Below are positions 54,488-64,000 of a stretch of 64,000 bases of DNA, one piece after another. Below the pieces are notes generated by a model. That model made no database searches. It worked only from the letters and a program-made list of their open reading frames with translations, and had not been told where the DNA came from. The stretch spans positions 1,502,985 to 1,566,984 of the forward strand of contig MNCI01004656.1 of the NCBI GenBank assembly GCA_015680685.1, in the 5' to 3' direction. The translations under genes were made by a program, and so were the position numbers. Every line of letters begins with the position of its first letter. The first letter of the stretch is position 1. Origin of the DNA: Gnetum montanum. Its lineage: Eukaryota > Streptophyta > Gnetopsida > Gnetales > Gnetaceae.

Positions 54488-56780
54488 ATAAGCTCAAATA
54501 GGTAACTTCAATAAGACATTACTATTAAATTTCTCAAGATTATTTTCTATAATAAAATCTCTTATTTGAAAAACCTTAATGGAAGTTTAATATTGTGTGA
54601 AACAGAGCTTTAAGAATAATCCAGAAAATCTGAAAATTAAATGCCAAGCACATTACTATCTAGACCATTAGTTAAGTAACTAAAACAAAATGGAAAGTAA
54701 GGCACTTAGGATTAAAACCAAGTAGATAAATTGATATCTTTACCAATCCACCCTCCTCACCTTACCCTACCAAAAATAATATATCTTCTACTCTTGAAGC
54801 CCTATTATAGTAGCTTCATGATAGTTACATTCATCATTTATGGTTAAGGTAAATATTAAATATCTATGGAATTTATTCATAACTACCTTAAGAAGTTATA
54901 ACTTCTATAGGAAGTTATGAGATAATCAAGCCATAGTTGGCAAGTGTCTTCTAAGCAATTACAACCTTACAAATATCAAGGAGATCTTTTTATAACTTCG
55001 ATGGGAGATTAGAAATTTCATTGAAAATTTTTAAGTCCCAAAGAAATTAAAGTTATATTTATCAAATCATTATAAATTTTCCACTTTTGAAATTGTAAAC
55101 CTTTCTTTTTAAAATTACTAGTTGTAATTTGAATAAACCATAAACTTTTTTGTGATGATTTGTGTTTTTTAAATAAAATAGTTATTAATGGCATATGACC
55201 TTAATATATGTGGTTTCATATTTGGTATTCTTCATGTCGATATTTGAGCTTCATGGCTGTCATGCCCACTACCATGCTGCCTTCATCATGTGCAGTTCTT
55301 GTGTGTCTTGTATACCCTACTTCGACTGCTGAATCCTGTTGCTATGGTTTTGCAAGCATGGAACTCCTGCCAGCATTGTCCTTGGTCTCTACACTCATTA
55401 TTCTACTTGGTGTTGCTTCAAAATGATTGCCTCCATTGTGAACATGAAATTTTTAGATTTAGATCCTACTCTGGTTCTCATGACATCAATGCCCAATTGC
55501 TGCATGATCCTTTGTGAGATGAAACTCATGCACAAGCAGTTGGAGAGGAGCTTCCATTCAAATTTATAATGCTGCAATGGAGAAATATGCCATGATGAAT
55601 AGCCTTTTCTTAAGGTTCTTCAACATTTGTTTTTTTTCTCAAATATATGATAGTCACTACTTTAGGGCTTTTTTTGATTTTGAATGTGGAGTTAGATTTT
55701 TGATGCCTGTACATTTGGCATGCTTGTTTTTACTTTAGAACACCAATTTCATATAGATCTTCTTATGAATTGAAGGGCTTTTGTTCTTTTGCAAGTTTTT
55801 GAAATTTTATTTGCTTGCTGCACTTCATATTACCATGCTTTTTTCTATGGCAAGGGTTTCTCTTCTAGAATAAAGATGAAGTTTTCATTAGACAAGTTTG
55901 TTGAATTTTTCAACCATCGTTTAACAAAAATATTGTTAATTATGTTTACTTTGTGTTAAAATTATGATCTTTCTTTGCCAAAATTAATCAAATTCTATTA
56001 AGCCTTTGAACTGGATATTTTCCTCTTGTTTTGTTCATAATTGATAACTCTACAAGTTAATTTTATGCCACCATAGATTGAATACAACATTATGAATTTC
56101 AATGACCATAGCATAACAATGGATCTTTACATAATGCAATTACTTGTTAGTTTTCCTAAGAAGTTGTTGCACAGTTTCAAGGAAAATGGATGCACAAATT
56201 TATCCACTTCATTTTTCATCATTCTTTGAAACATCCAAGTTACCACTAAAATTGAAATTGATAAACTGATAGAATGTAAGAACTAATGGTGATATGATTG
56301 CAATACATTATCTTACAATTCCTAAATCATTTCCGAAATTTCACCTCCACCATTATACATATTTTTACATTAAAAAAATCACAAATTCTTCATCCTTAAG
56401 CTAGAAACACCTTAGTAAGTTTTCATTAAGTCCATACCTTTGGAATTATAAAAACAAACTCAAAATGTGCACATCTTGAATATAAAGAGCACTTTTCAAT
56501 TTTTTTCCTTTAACATCTTTCTTCATCGTGCTTCTCACTATTGCCCTTTCAAATAAATAATTTAACTTTTTATCTTTGAATCACCATTGAAAAGCTAAAT
56601 TGGATAATTTAGTTCTAACATTATCTCATAAAATCTGCTCTATCAAAATGTTGTAAATGTGACAACACTTGGAATTTTTTTTGTTAGAAATTGGTTGTTG
56701 GGTTTTTGCATTGTTTTAGATGAATTCTAAGAAAAATGTTCAAGACCTAAATTGATATATGAAGAGCATGAGATTTTCCT
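54488..56780. other. No gene recognised between element F and element E
   Basis: AT-rich sequence. A slightly GC-richer stretch at 55200-55570 carries three overlapping plus-strand frames of 72-76 codons with many Cys, Leu and Ser, none recognisable. It may be the long 5' leader of element E with a further unidentified insertion. Confidence 0.4.
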
Positions 56781-56789
56781 TTTAGCTAA

Positions 56790-57915
56790 TGGTGGAATGT
56801 CTAGATGGAATTAGTACAAAAGTGAATGGAAATGAAGGTCCTAGCCATATTCAAACACATGCTAATGATGAGCACGACCATTTAAATGAAGATGAAGAAC
56901 TTTCATAGTCTAGTGGAGAGAGAGTATATGAGAAGGAATAGCTTTCTAGCTACGGAAATTTTAGAATCCATCATCCTAGGGTTCTAGGATAAAGGAATTC
57001 ATGTCCTCATATCAAACTCCAAGAGCTCGATCACTAACATCTTCTTCTTCTCATGGTAAGCTTGATGATGTATATGAAGCAAGACTTTCTAAAGCATTCA
57101 TAAATGCTATAACAACTTCCATATGTGATTTTGAAGACTTTAAATGGCATAGATGATACCAATGATTTTGCAAGTTGGTTGTAGATACTTGATAAGCATT
57201 ATATGCCTAACAAGGTACCACATTGTCTAAGGATACCAATTTTTAAATCCAAATTAGAAGGTATGGCTTCTACTTGATGTAAAAAAAGTCCTAAAGTTAT
57301 GCGAGGAAAAATAATCAATTTATTAATGATTGGTCCTCAATGATGTATACGATGAAATAGTAATTTGAACAATCTAGGTTGAAACAGGTGACAATCATGA
57401 AGCTAAAATTCCTTAGATAGGAAGACAAAAGATATTAAAGAATTTGATATTAAATTTTGAGGTATGTTTCATCAAGCTAAAATGAATTGGAAGGAATATG
57501 AAAAAGATTAAATCTTTTTAGAAGGTCTCAACATGACTTATTAATAGGAGTTAACATCTTATGAGGCTTAAACCTTTGATGGGACTTATGATTTGGCACT
57601 TAAGGTAGAGAAGAAACTCAGCGGATTTGGAAGTAAGAGTAAACAAGCTTCAAATTGAAGGGATAAGAGATCTAAATTAGAAAAGGGATCTAAGTCAAAA
57701 TGTAAATATATGGAGGATAGCCATGAAAATAATTAATAGAAATACCATGGGAAGAAAAAGGTCAAGAAAGACCAAAATAAAGAAGGTAAGAATCAAGACA
57801 GCAACTAATCCAAGATTCAATGCTTCAAATGTGAAGAGTGGGGACATAAACAATGGAAATGTTAACATTACAATATAATGAAAGGAAATGATGTATAGAC
57901 CTTAGAGGAGGATTT
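56790..57915 (+). pseudogene. gag: Element E gag (chromovirus-like)
   Basis: The plus strand encodes, with many stops, an early acidic stretch, NDFASWL-like segments near 57165, then YDLALKVEKKLSGFGSKSKQ (57585-57650), which resembles the AY-x-LALKAE-K-L element at the end of the capsid of plant chromoviruses. A Lys/Ser-rich stretch follows, then CFKCEEWGHKQWKC (57822-57863), a classical CX2CX4HX4C zinc knuckle for RNA binding. The start was not located. Confidence 0.65.
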
Positions 57916-57949
57916 ATGAAATAAATACCTTCAAAAAGATAATCCTAAT

Positions 57950-58435
57950 ATTTTCACTATTGAGGAAATTTCAAAATTTAATTTGTATGCATTTATGAAA
58001 AATGTGAATAGAGAAGATCATCCACAAAGAAAATGGTTCTTTTGGGTTGGAACTAAATGTGTTCTTAATGGGTAATGGATTCATGTTTTGATTGGTGCAA
58101 GATTCCAAGAAAATGTTATTACTCTAGAGTAATTGGTAATTTGGGTTTAGTAACATATCCTCATCCTAGACCCTATAAGGTATAATGGTTAACTAAATAT
58201 TTTTCTTAATATGTGTGATTCAACCAAGATGTATAACATTAAATATTAGAAGTTTTTATGATATTATTATATATGATGCATTTCCAATTGATTATAGTAA
58301 TGTAATTCTTCAAAGGTCTTCAAATTTTAATAATGATGTTCAATTTGATGGGGCAAGAAATGTGTGGAGTGTAGCAAGAAAAGATGAAATCCATGAGTTA
58401 ATTCATATTACTACTGAACAAGTGAGGTAGTAAAT
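57950..58435 (+). pseudogene. Element E protease
   Basis: The plus strand encodes CVLNG-WIHVLIGARFQENVIT, in which LIGARF stands for the L-x-D-S/T-G-A/S loop (Asp lost), then HP-PYKVQWL-type wording, and YNIKY, DIIIYDAFPIDYSNVILQRSSNF, NVWSVARKDEIHELI. This is the order seen in chromovirus proteases (HP-PYKIQWL, CDVVPMDACH-LLGRPWQ, DGR-N-Y-F). Frame changes occur near 58200. Confidence 0.6.
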
Positions 58436-58599
58436 ATCACTTAATGCTTTCTTAATTCTTCTTGGATAGCGGGGATACATTAAGAAACATGGTGAGGATA
58501 GTTTCATTTTTGTTATAGTATCAACTATTGCTTCTAACCATGATATGTAGGTAGATCTTCCAATAGGTGTGCTAAGCTCAAAGGAGCAATTTTCCGGTG

Positions 58600-58924
58600 T
58601 GTTCAAGGAAAATTTGGATGGATTTCCACCAATGAGGAATGTTTAACATTAAATTAACTTTATTCTTAGTGTTACCATTCCAAATTAGAGGGCATCCCAA
58701 ATGGTACCAAATCAATGAGTTAAATTGAAAATGTAGGTAGAGGAGCTACCTAAAAATGGCTTAATGAGGAAGTCAATCTCTTCTTGTGTAGTTCTAGTAG
58801 TGCTTATGCTAAAGAAGGATAGTGAAGAATGGAGGATGTGCATTGATTTAAGGATTGTGAATAGGATAAAAGTAAGATCAAGTTTCCTCTTGTAAGGATA
58901 CATGCTATTCTTGATATTTTTACC
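58600..58924 (+). pseudogene. Element E reverse transcriptase, truncated by D'
   Basis: The plus strand encodes LPNWRASQMVPNQ, VEELPKNGLMRKSISSC, VLVVLMLKKDSEEWRMCIDLR, IVNRIKV and VRIHAILDIF (separate landmarks). This is the start of a Ty3 RT fingers domain (L-x-N-x-x-x-Y/S-x-x-x-P; KKD-x-x-WRMC-D-R). It stops at 58924, where the LTR end of D' begins. TTACC (58920-58924) should be one TSD copy; the other lies outside this window. Confidence 0.72.
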
Positions 58925-60886
58925 TATAGCATCCAAAAATGTTGGTGGCTACGACACCGAGAGGTTGTTGGGTGTATAACCTAACCTTAAGTCTATGAGA
59001 GGACCATGCTGGAGAAAACGAAAATGGGGTGCCATGAATAATCTAGTCAATTATATAGGGACTTATGTGATGTACATAACCATTTGCAAATAGAGTTTTG
59101 AAAGCATCACACACGAGAGTCGGAACAAGTAGGAGCATGACATGCATAACAATGAGAGTGTATCAATGTGAATGTATCAATGACTATTGATGATAGAATT
59201 ATGAAATTATGCTAATAGTTCAAAATACATGTTTCATGAAAATGAAATGAGAGTTTAAGTAATGAAATGCACCATCCCAAGATTGGGAAATGTGACTTTT
59301 GATTAAATGGTATGTGGAATTAGTATGTAGTGTCAGATACGCACAGTGGGGTTGGCTATTGTCATGCTACATGGGTGTAGGGGTGGTGCTCAACTAGGTA
59401 TCATGCTTGAGTGTCCAATCATCAACATTTTTCTCATTAATATTTTGCTAAAGCCAACTACCAAAATAAAACCCTTAAAACATTAATTAATAGGGTATTT
59501 ATAGTGGATAAGGTTGACAGAAGATGCGGACTAGGTGCCATGTGTCCTGGGTCCCATGTAGCATGAATGTGAATGAGTCATACTAGCATGCTATGCTCAA
59601 AGTGTCAAGTTCTAAGTGTCAAGCTCAATGGTGCTATGCTCTATAGGACAAGAGAAGGAACTAAAATTCCACCAAACTATGACCATACTACCCAAACCAC
59701 ATGTGGCAAAGTTTGAAGAACTGCCATGTACCTACAAACAATGCCAAAACAAAATGTAATTTGGATCCTATGCTTTGGGACTATGTCTTCCTCCTCTTTT
59801 GAGTAGGGTCAAGTGTAGGAACAATTTTGGGGATCAATAAGGGATGCAAAAGAAAAGTAAACTACTAATATTAACCACTTGAAGGATGTTGGAGCTAAGA
59901 AGAAGGTCGATGCCTAGTTCTGGAAGCTTTTAAAGGTATTTGATGGTATTTTCCAAGAATTATGTTGTCTACGCTACATAACATAATAGAGTGTGGTGTA
60001 CACACTTAGAAAATTTTTGCAGTATTGGCCTACTATTCTATCTATGTTGCACAAAATAGTAGAGCGTAGCACCCTTATTTTGATGAATTTTTTCAAAACT
60101 AGAAATGCCACTTTGCGATGTATCAAGAGAGGAAACTTTAGCAACCAGAAAATGCATCTTCCATGTCAGAATAGGCTGATGCCTCCCCATTTCACACTTG
60201 GAAAAATATTGGCCTTGAAAACCTATCATGCGAGCTACGCTGTGTAGCGTGGCAAGGCATAGCAACAATTTTCAAATGAATTTTGCTAAAATTCACAAGG
60301 TTTCTTCATGGCATCCTGACCATGCTTTGAGGGTGAAGCAAGTTGGGTACTCTCAGTAGTTAGAAAATTGCCAAATTCATTAGACTCCAGATTCAACACT
60401 TAGGAAAATTTAAGCTCCTGAACTTATGCTACACTATCTATGTTGTGTAGTGTAGTAGCCCCAAAAAGATTGAAAATTTGCTAAACTATTTTTTCCATGC
60501 TGAGCACCTTTGACAACTCCTAGCCTAGCACTTGGGTGAATTGGTAATTGGGACATGTGTCAAGCTGGGCAAGTTGAAGAGCGTAGCAAGCTTGATGGCC
60601 TAGGAGATAGAAAATTTGCCAAATTATTTGGTCCATCCTCAGTGCCCTTTTGACCACTTCTAGCTTAAAATTTCTGCAAACTGGCCTTGGAAATATGTGC
60701 TATGCTAGCTATGCTAGGGAGCATAGAAGGCAAACTTAGAAAAATTTTGAAACCATCAAGATTTCCAATGTGCTACATTGTCTATGCTGTGCAATATGAT
60801 GCCAAACTTCGAAAATGTTTTCCCAAGTTTTGACACTTAGATAATTTTGCTATTGAGTTGCAAGAGCTCGAAATTAGTGGTGTTCA
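58925..60886 (-). repeat. Element D' 3' LTR
   Basis: The minus strand starts TGAACACCACTAATTTC and ends GGATGCTATA (terminal CA changed to TA, as in D). It shares with the D LTR the ATTTTYYTAAGTG segments, the CTATAAATACCC box (59492-59503), and the end region GGTTAGGTTRT...CCACCAACATTTT. Motifs of the kind GAGCGTAGC recur through it. Confidence 0.78.
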
Positions 60887-60900
60887 CTAGCCCCTCTTTG
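60887..60900 (-). other. Element D' polypurine tract
   Basis: The minus strand reads CAAAGAGGGGCTAG against the LTR start, matching CAAAGAGGGGCCAA of element D. Confidence 0.72.
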
Positions 60901-62439
60901 TTAATGTCTAGAGTATCAACTTAAGAGATATCGAAAAAGAATATAAACACCATGATGAACATGACACCAACATTATTCATCAGTGCTTGTTTAGACGATA
61001 CTTTGCTATGCGTGAGAGTGTCATGGAAATGAGGTATGGAAGGGAATAGATGATAGGTTTAAGGAGATGGGTAGGGGACAATGAATGGAAAGGATAACTA
61101 TGGGATGCAATTCTATGATAGCCTATTTCCATAGTATGATCCCTTGTCAAAGTTCTCATGAGGGAGTCAACATGCAGAGGTGTCCTATCTTTTGGATTTT
61201 GACCTCTTGTTGAAGTGCTTATAAGACAATCAACCCAAGGCCAAACTAGTTGCAATATGGAACTGTGCCTTTTGATTTGGACATTGAGCTAGTCCCATTT
61301 TCTTTTCTTTTTTCTCTTCTCTGGCTCTCTTCTTCTCTCTATTTTCTTTTTTTTGTGCTTTCTGTCTCCTTGCTTCTTCTCTCTTCTTTTCCCTTTTTTT
61401 TCTTGCATTTCTAGGTGAATTCCATGCCCATATCAACTTAAAGACAACCACATTGCAGCTGTAGGATAGGTGTTTCCTCCCTAGGATGAGTTGTGTTACA
61501 TCTATGTGGGGCTTTGAATAGCCTACAAAGGCATCCTATGGAACAATATGCATTACATCTATCATGAGTTTAGTGGCTATGTGTGGGAAAGGGTTTCATA
61601 TGCATTTGAGAAGCTTGTAAGGGATGTTGGAAATTGTAAGAGAAAGAGGTAGAGGTTAGGTTATGTTGAGAGGATATTGGGGTATGCACTCTCAAGTAGC
61701 TAGGCCAGCTGAAGTGGATATAATGGAAAAATGTAGCGTCTTACTCTCGCAGTGAAACACATTTCTGAATGATGCCATCCAAGCTTTATCCTACAAACAA
61801 AACATAGAGAAAATAATGAAAATAACCACTATGTGAGATGAGGGCGAAGTCCTATCCACCTAGGACATTGCAAGGGCTATGAATGCTACGTCAGGTGCAT
61901 GTAATGTCCAAAGTAGGAAGGCCAGTGTAGGTGTCAACGGTGGTAGGCTAGAAAGCTCTAGCAACCCCACTGAAAGTAAGCACTCAAGAGGCTAGGGGCA
62001 TTGGTGATGTTGGTGCTCAGGCATTCTCACCAAAGGCAGGAGCTAGGAAATTCACCCACAAGGTGAAGGACCATGCTATTGGATGCTCTTCTACACTCTA
62101 ATAATGGTAAGAGCTGGAGGATGGAAGCACTATGGCTAGGCCACAGTATTGCTAGGACTCCAATGGGAGGTGTTGACAATGAGAGCTATGACCAGGATGA
62201 TTAGCGATGGTGGTAGTAGCTCCATAATGTCAACAAGATGCCAAATGACATCCTCAGAAGAATAGTAAGATTCTAGGGATGGGGATGTTGCAAATGTTCT
62301 AGAGGGGTTTCCTTTGACAATGTGAACTTCATTTTGGAACTGCAACACCCCACCCCATCCTACCTAAGAGGGATGGGTAGGCGATAGAAAATTAAAAGTA
62401 TTCTCGCTCACTTGCTTTTATGATCATGTATGTTAAACT
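60901..62439 (-). other. Element D' 3' region with possible antisense coding remnant
   Basis: 61450-61520 matches the 18.5-kb region of element D on the opposite strand. On the plus strand (antisense to D') frames near 62030-62360 can be read, for example FSPKAGARKFTHKVKD and WMEAL-like segments, which loosely resemble the end of the antisense gene at 11.5 kb (KKFSPKIEKPCSKR). The support is weak. 61290-61410 is a long pyrimidine run on the plus strand. Confidence 0.4.
61290..61412 (-). repeat. Homopurine tract (minus strand) in element D'
   Basis: About 120 bp almost wholly C and T on the plus strand, made of TTTTCTTTT, CTTCTCT and CTCTCTT runs with few interruptions. Translation of the minus strand gives only Lys, Glu and Arg and is taken as an artefact. 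Confidence 0.8.
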
Positions 62440-62770
62440 ATAGATGCTAGATTGTGAATTTAGTTTTAGATCTTGGTAGACCATGGTCCCTATTTAAGGT
62501 CTAAGTAGGTCATGCTATGCTAGTTCAAGGTCCTAGTAGACCGTTGTGCTAGTTTAATGTCATAGTAGATGATGGATGGCTAGTTTTAGGTCATAGCGGA
62601 TTATGTTGTGGATGCTAGTTTAATGTCTTAGCGCAAGGACATTCTATGCTAGTTTAACATCATAGAAGACAATCTATGCTTGTTTAACATCATAGCAGAT
62701 GTTCTATGCTAGTTTAATATCATAGAAAACGTTCTATGCCAGTTTAACATCATAACAAATGTTCTGCTTA
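62440..62770 (-). repeat. 30-bp minisatellite downstream of element D' integrase
   Basis: On the minus strand, units of about 30 bp around CTATGATGTTAAACTAGCATA with a variable tail (GAACATCTG and related). Four or five regular copies lie at 62640-62770 and degenerate ones extend to 62440. The core is shared with the D array (17640-17870) and the 10.8-kb array. Confidence 0.8.
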
Positions 62771-62814
62771 CCTTACTTTTGTTGTTGATGTGATACTGCA
62801 TGTTAAGTGTAATA

Positions 62815-63960
62815 CAACTAGAGGTACAAGTGGTTAATAGGATTGGCAAACTAGTTGTTATCCAAATTAGCAAGCTTGAAGGCTCCATTTTCATACACCT
62901 TAGTGACTAAGAAAGGCCCTTCCTAGTTGGTTGAGAACTTGTTCATGGGCTCACAAATAGCCTTAAAGATTAGGTCCATTTCTTGATTGGGCATTGGTGT
63001 AGATTATGGTGATGCTTTTTCCATTGCTTCTCTTGGTACCACTTGATATGATTAAGCATTTGGATGCACTCTTCCTCTCTAGAGTTGAGATCAATGATTC
63101 TTGACTCTTTGTTTTGAGCCTCATCCATTAAGTTCAAGAGGATCACGCGAAGCGATGGAACCCACAGTTCAAGAAGCAACACTACTTCAGATCCATATAA
63201 AGACTATATGGTGTTTTACCTATTTCATTTTTGCATGTTGTGCGGTAGGCCCAAACTACATAGATAAGTTGTTAATTCCATCATTGCTTGCTATTGCTAA
63301 GTGTCTTCTTCAGAAGGTTGACGATGACCTTACTGGTAGCCTTCCCTTGGCTATTTACTTAAGGGTAGTATAGTGACAAAAAGGAGTGTTTAATGCCAAG
63401 GTTTTCACATAAGGCTTTGGTTTCTATGATACTAAACTATGGCATATTGTCTATGACTATGGTTATGGGGAGATCGAATCAGGTCACTATATTGTCAAGG
63501 ATAAATTTACAAACCTATTGAGATGTTGTCTTCCTAAGGGGGATAGCTTCCACACACTTCATGAAATACTCAGTTGCAGTAATAATGAAGTTGTGTCTTG
63601 TGGAAGACTTAGGTGTTATAGGTCCTATGATGTCCAACCCCCAACGTTAAAATGACCATGTGATTTGTGTAGTGTGTAGTTTGGTTGGTGACACATGTAT
63701 CAGATTCCCATGCCACTGACACATATCACATGCCTTGACCTTGGAGATGCAATCACACTCCATATAAGGCTACTAGTAGCTTGGACATCTAATTTTTACC
63801 ACTATGGCCTTGGGAGCTATATGCCCCCCACATAGTCCATCATGTACCTATTGACAATCTTTTATGCTTCACTACTGTTAACGCAAGTTAATAGTATCCC
63901 ATCATAAGATCTATGACATAAGGTATTGTTAGCTATGAGGACATACTGTCGCGATCATTT
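62815..63960 (-). pseudogene. Element D' integrase
   Basis: Minus strand. HDGLCGGHIAPKAIVVKI and CDMCQWHGNL form the zinc region; RWGLDIIGPITPKS carries the first catalytic Asp; TEYFMKCVEAIPLRKTT follows; IVIDN-x-P has the second Asp. The segment equivalent to ANGQVEA reads NSQGKA, so the catalytic Glu is Lys. The C-terminal part (63182-62970) has MDEAQNKESRIIDLN, EEECIQMLNHIKWYQEKQW, KKHHHN, as in D at 17290-17410. Several stops. Confidence 0.78.
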
Positions 63961-64000
63961 TAACACTATCTCCTTTTGGCCAACTGTTAAGTTTTGTGGA

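Larger units (their letters stand above)
58925..64000 (-). mobile_element. Element D': Tat-like element, minus strand, truncated by window end
   Basis: A minus-strand relative of element D, of which the 3' half is in view: integrase (63960-62815), a 30-bp minisatellite (62770-62440), a 3' non-coding or antisense-coding region, a polypurine tract (60900-60887) and a 3' LTR (60886-58925). It is inserted in the RT of element E. The LTR is longer than that of D (1962 against about 1620 bp), but the TATA region, end region and polypurine tract align. Confidence 0.8.

Noticed and set aside
55208-55569. Cys/Leu-rich overlapping frames, considered as a small secreted protein gene
   Set aside because: Three overlapping frames of similar length are all open, with no signal-peptide-like start or regular Cys spacing; chance is the simpler view.
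61230-61451. Lys/Glu/Arg-rich 73-codon frame, considered as a coiled-coil protein
   Set aside because: It is the automatic translation of a homopurine tract.
62440-62770. Regularly spaced repeats, considered as a CRISPR array
   Set aside because: Units are contiguous with no unique spacers, the DNA is plant, and the array belongs to a Tat element.
1-64000. A prokaryotic-style defence or biosynthetic gene cluster
   Set aside because: No operon-like set of long ORFs exists; all recognisable proteins are retrotransposon proteins.

Overview
This is a plant nuclear repeat landscape with no convincing host gene. It is AT-rich and almost wholly built of decayed LTR retrotransposons of the Ty3/gypsy superfamily, plus one L1-type LINE. 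The tRNA-Asp primer site, the Athila-like and Tat-like pol proteins (one with a second, archaeal-type RNase H) and the chromovirus-like protease point to a seed plant. The depth of nesting and the many CAG/CAA/CGA/TGG-to-stop changes point to a large, heavily methylated genome in which old insertions are kept. A gymnosperm is possible, but the species cannot be read from this sequence.

Left part (1-26.1 kb): a LINE reverse-transcriptase pseudogene is split by LTR element A (692-25837, TSD AGAAG/GGAAG). Element A is split in turn by the Tat-like element D (4865-20770, TSD GTGAT). A has gag and a second downstream ORF but no pol. D has 1.6-kb LTRs, gag, protease, RT, two RNase H domains and integrase. 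Between its protease and RT it also holds a 4-kb foreign-looking block with an antisense, apparently intron-bearing gene and a minisatellite.

Middle part (26.1-44.6 kb): scrambled pieces of a third Ty3 family (B) in both orientations. One minus-strand copy has lost most of pol and carries a 250-bp tandem duplication. Its gag is split by the pol-less element C (31848-37631, TSD GCTTT), a relative of A. A plus-strand B copy is split by a solo LTR (41887-42724, TSD CTTAT), and the unoccupied version of that site survives near 28.28 kb. A chromovirus-like primer site may lie at 43.76 kb.

Right part (44.6-64 kb): the minus-strand Athila-like element F (44600-54482, TSD ATCCT) has the most complete gag-pol in the window. 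It shares gag sequence, primer site, polypurine tract and LTR ends with A and C, so an F-like element is the likely source of their mobility. Beyond it lie gag-protease-RT remnants of a chromovirus-like element E, cut by a second minus-strand Tat element D' that runs off the right edge.

No rRNA or tRNA genes, CRISPR arrays or bacterial systems were seen. The main biological interest is the gag-only family beside its probable helper, the antisense spliced gene within Tat-type sequence, and the minisatellites shared by Tat copies.
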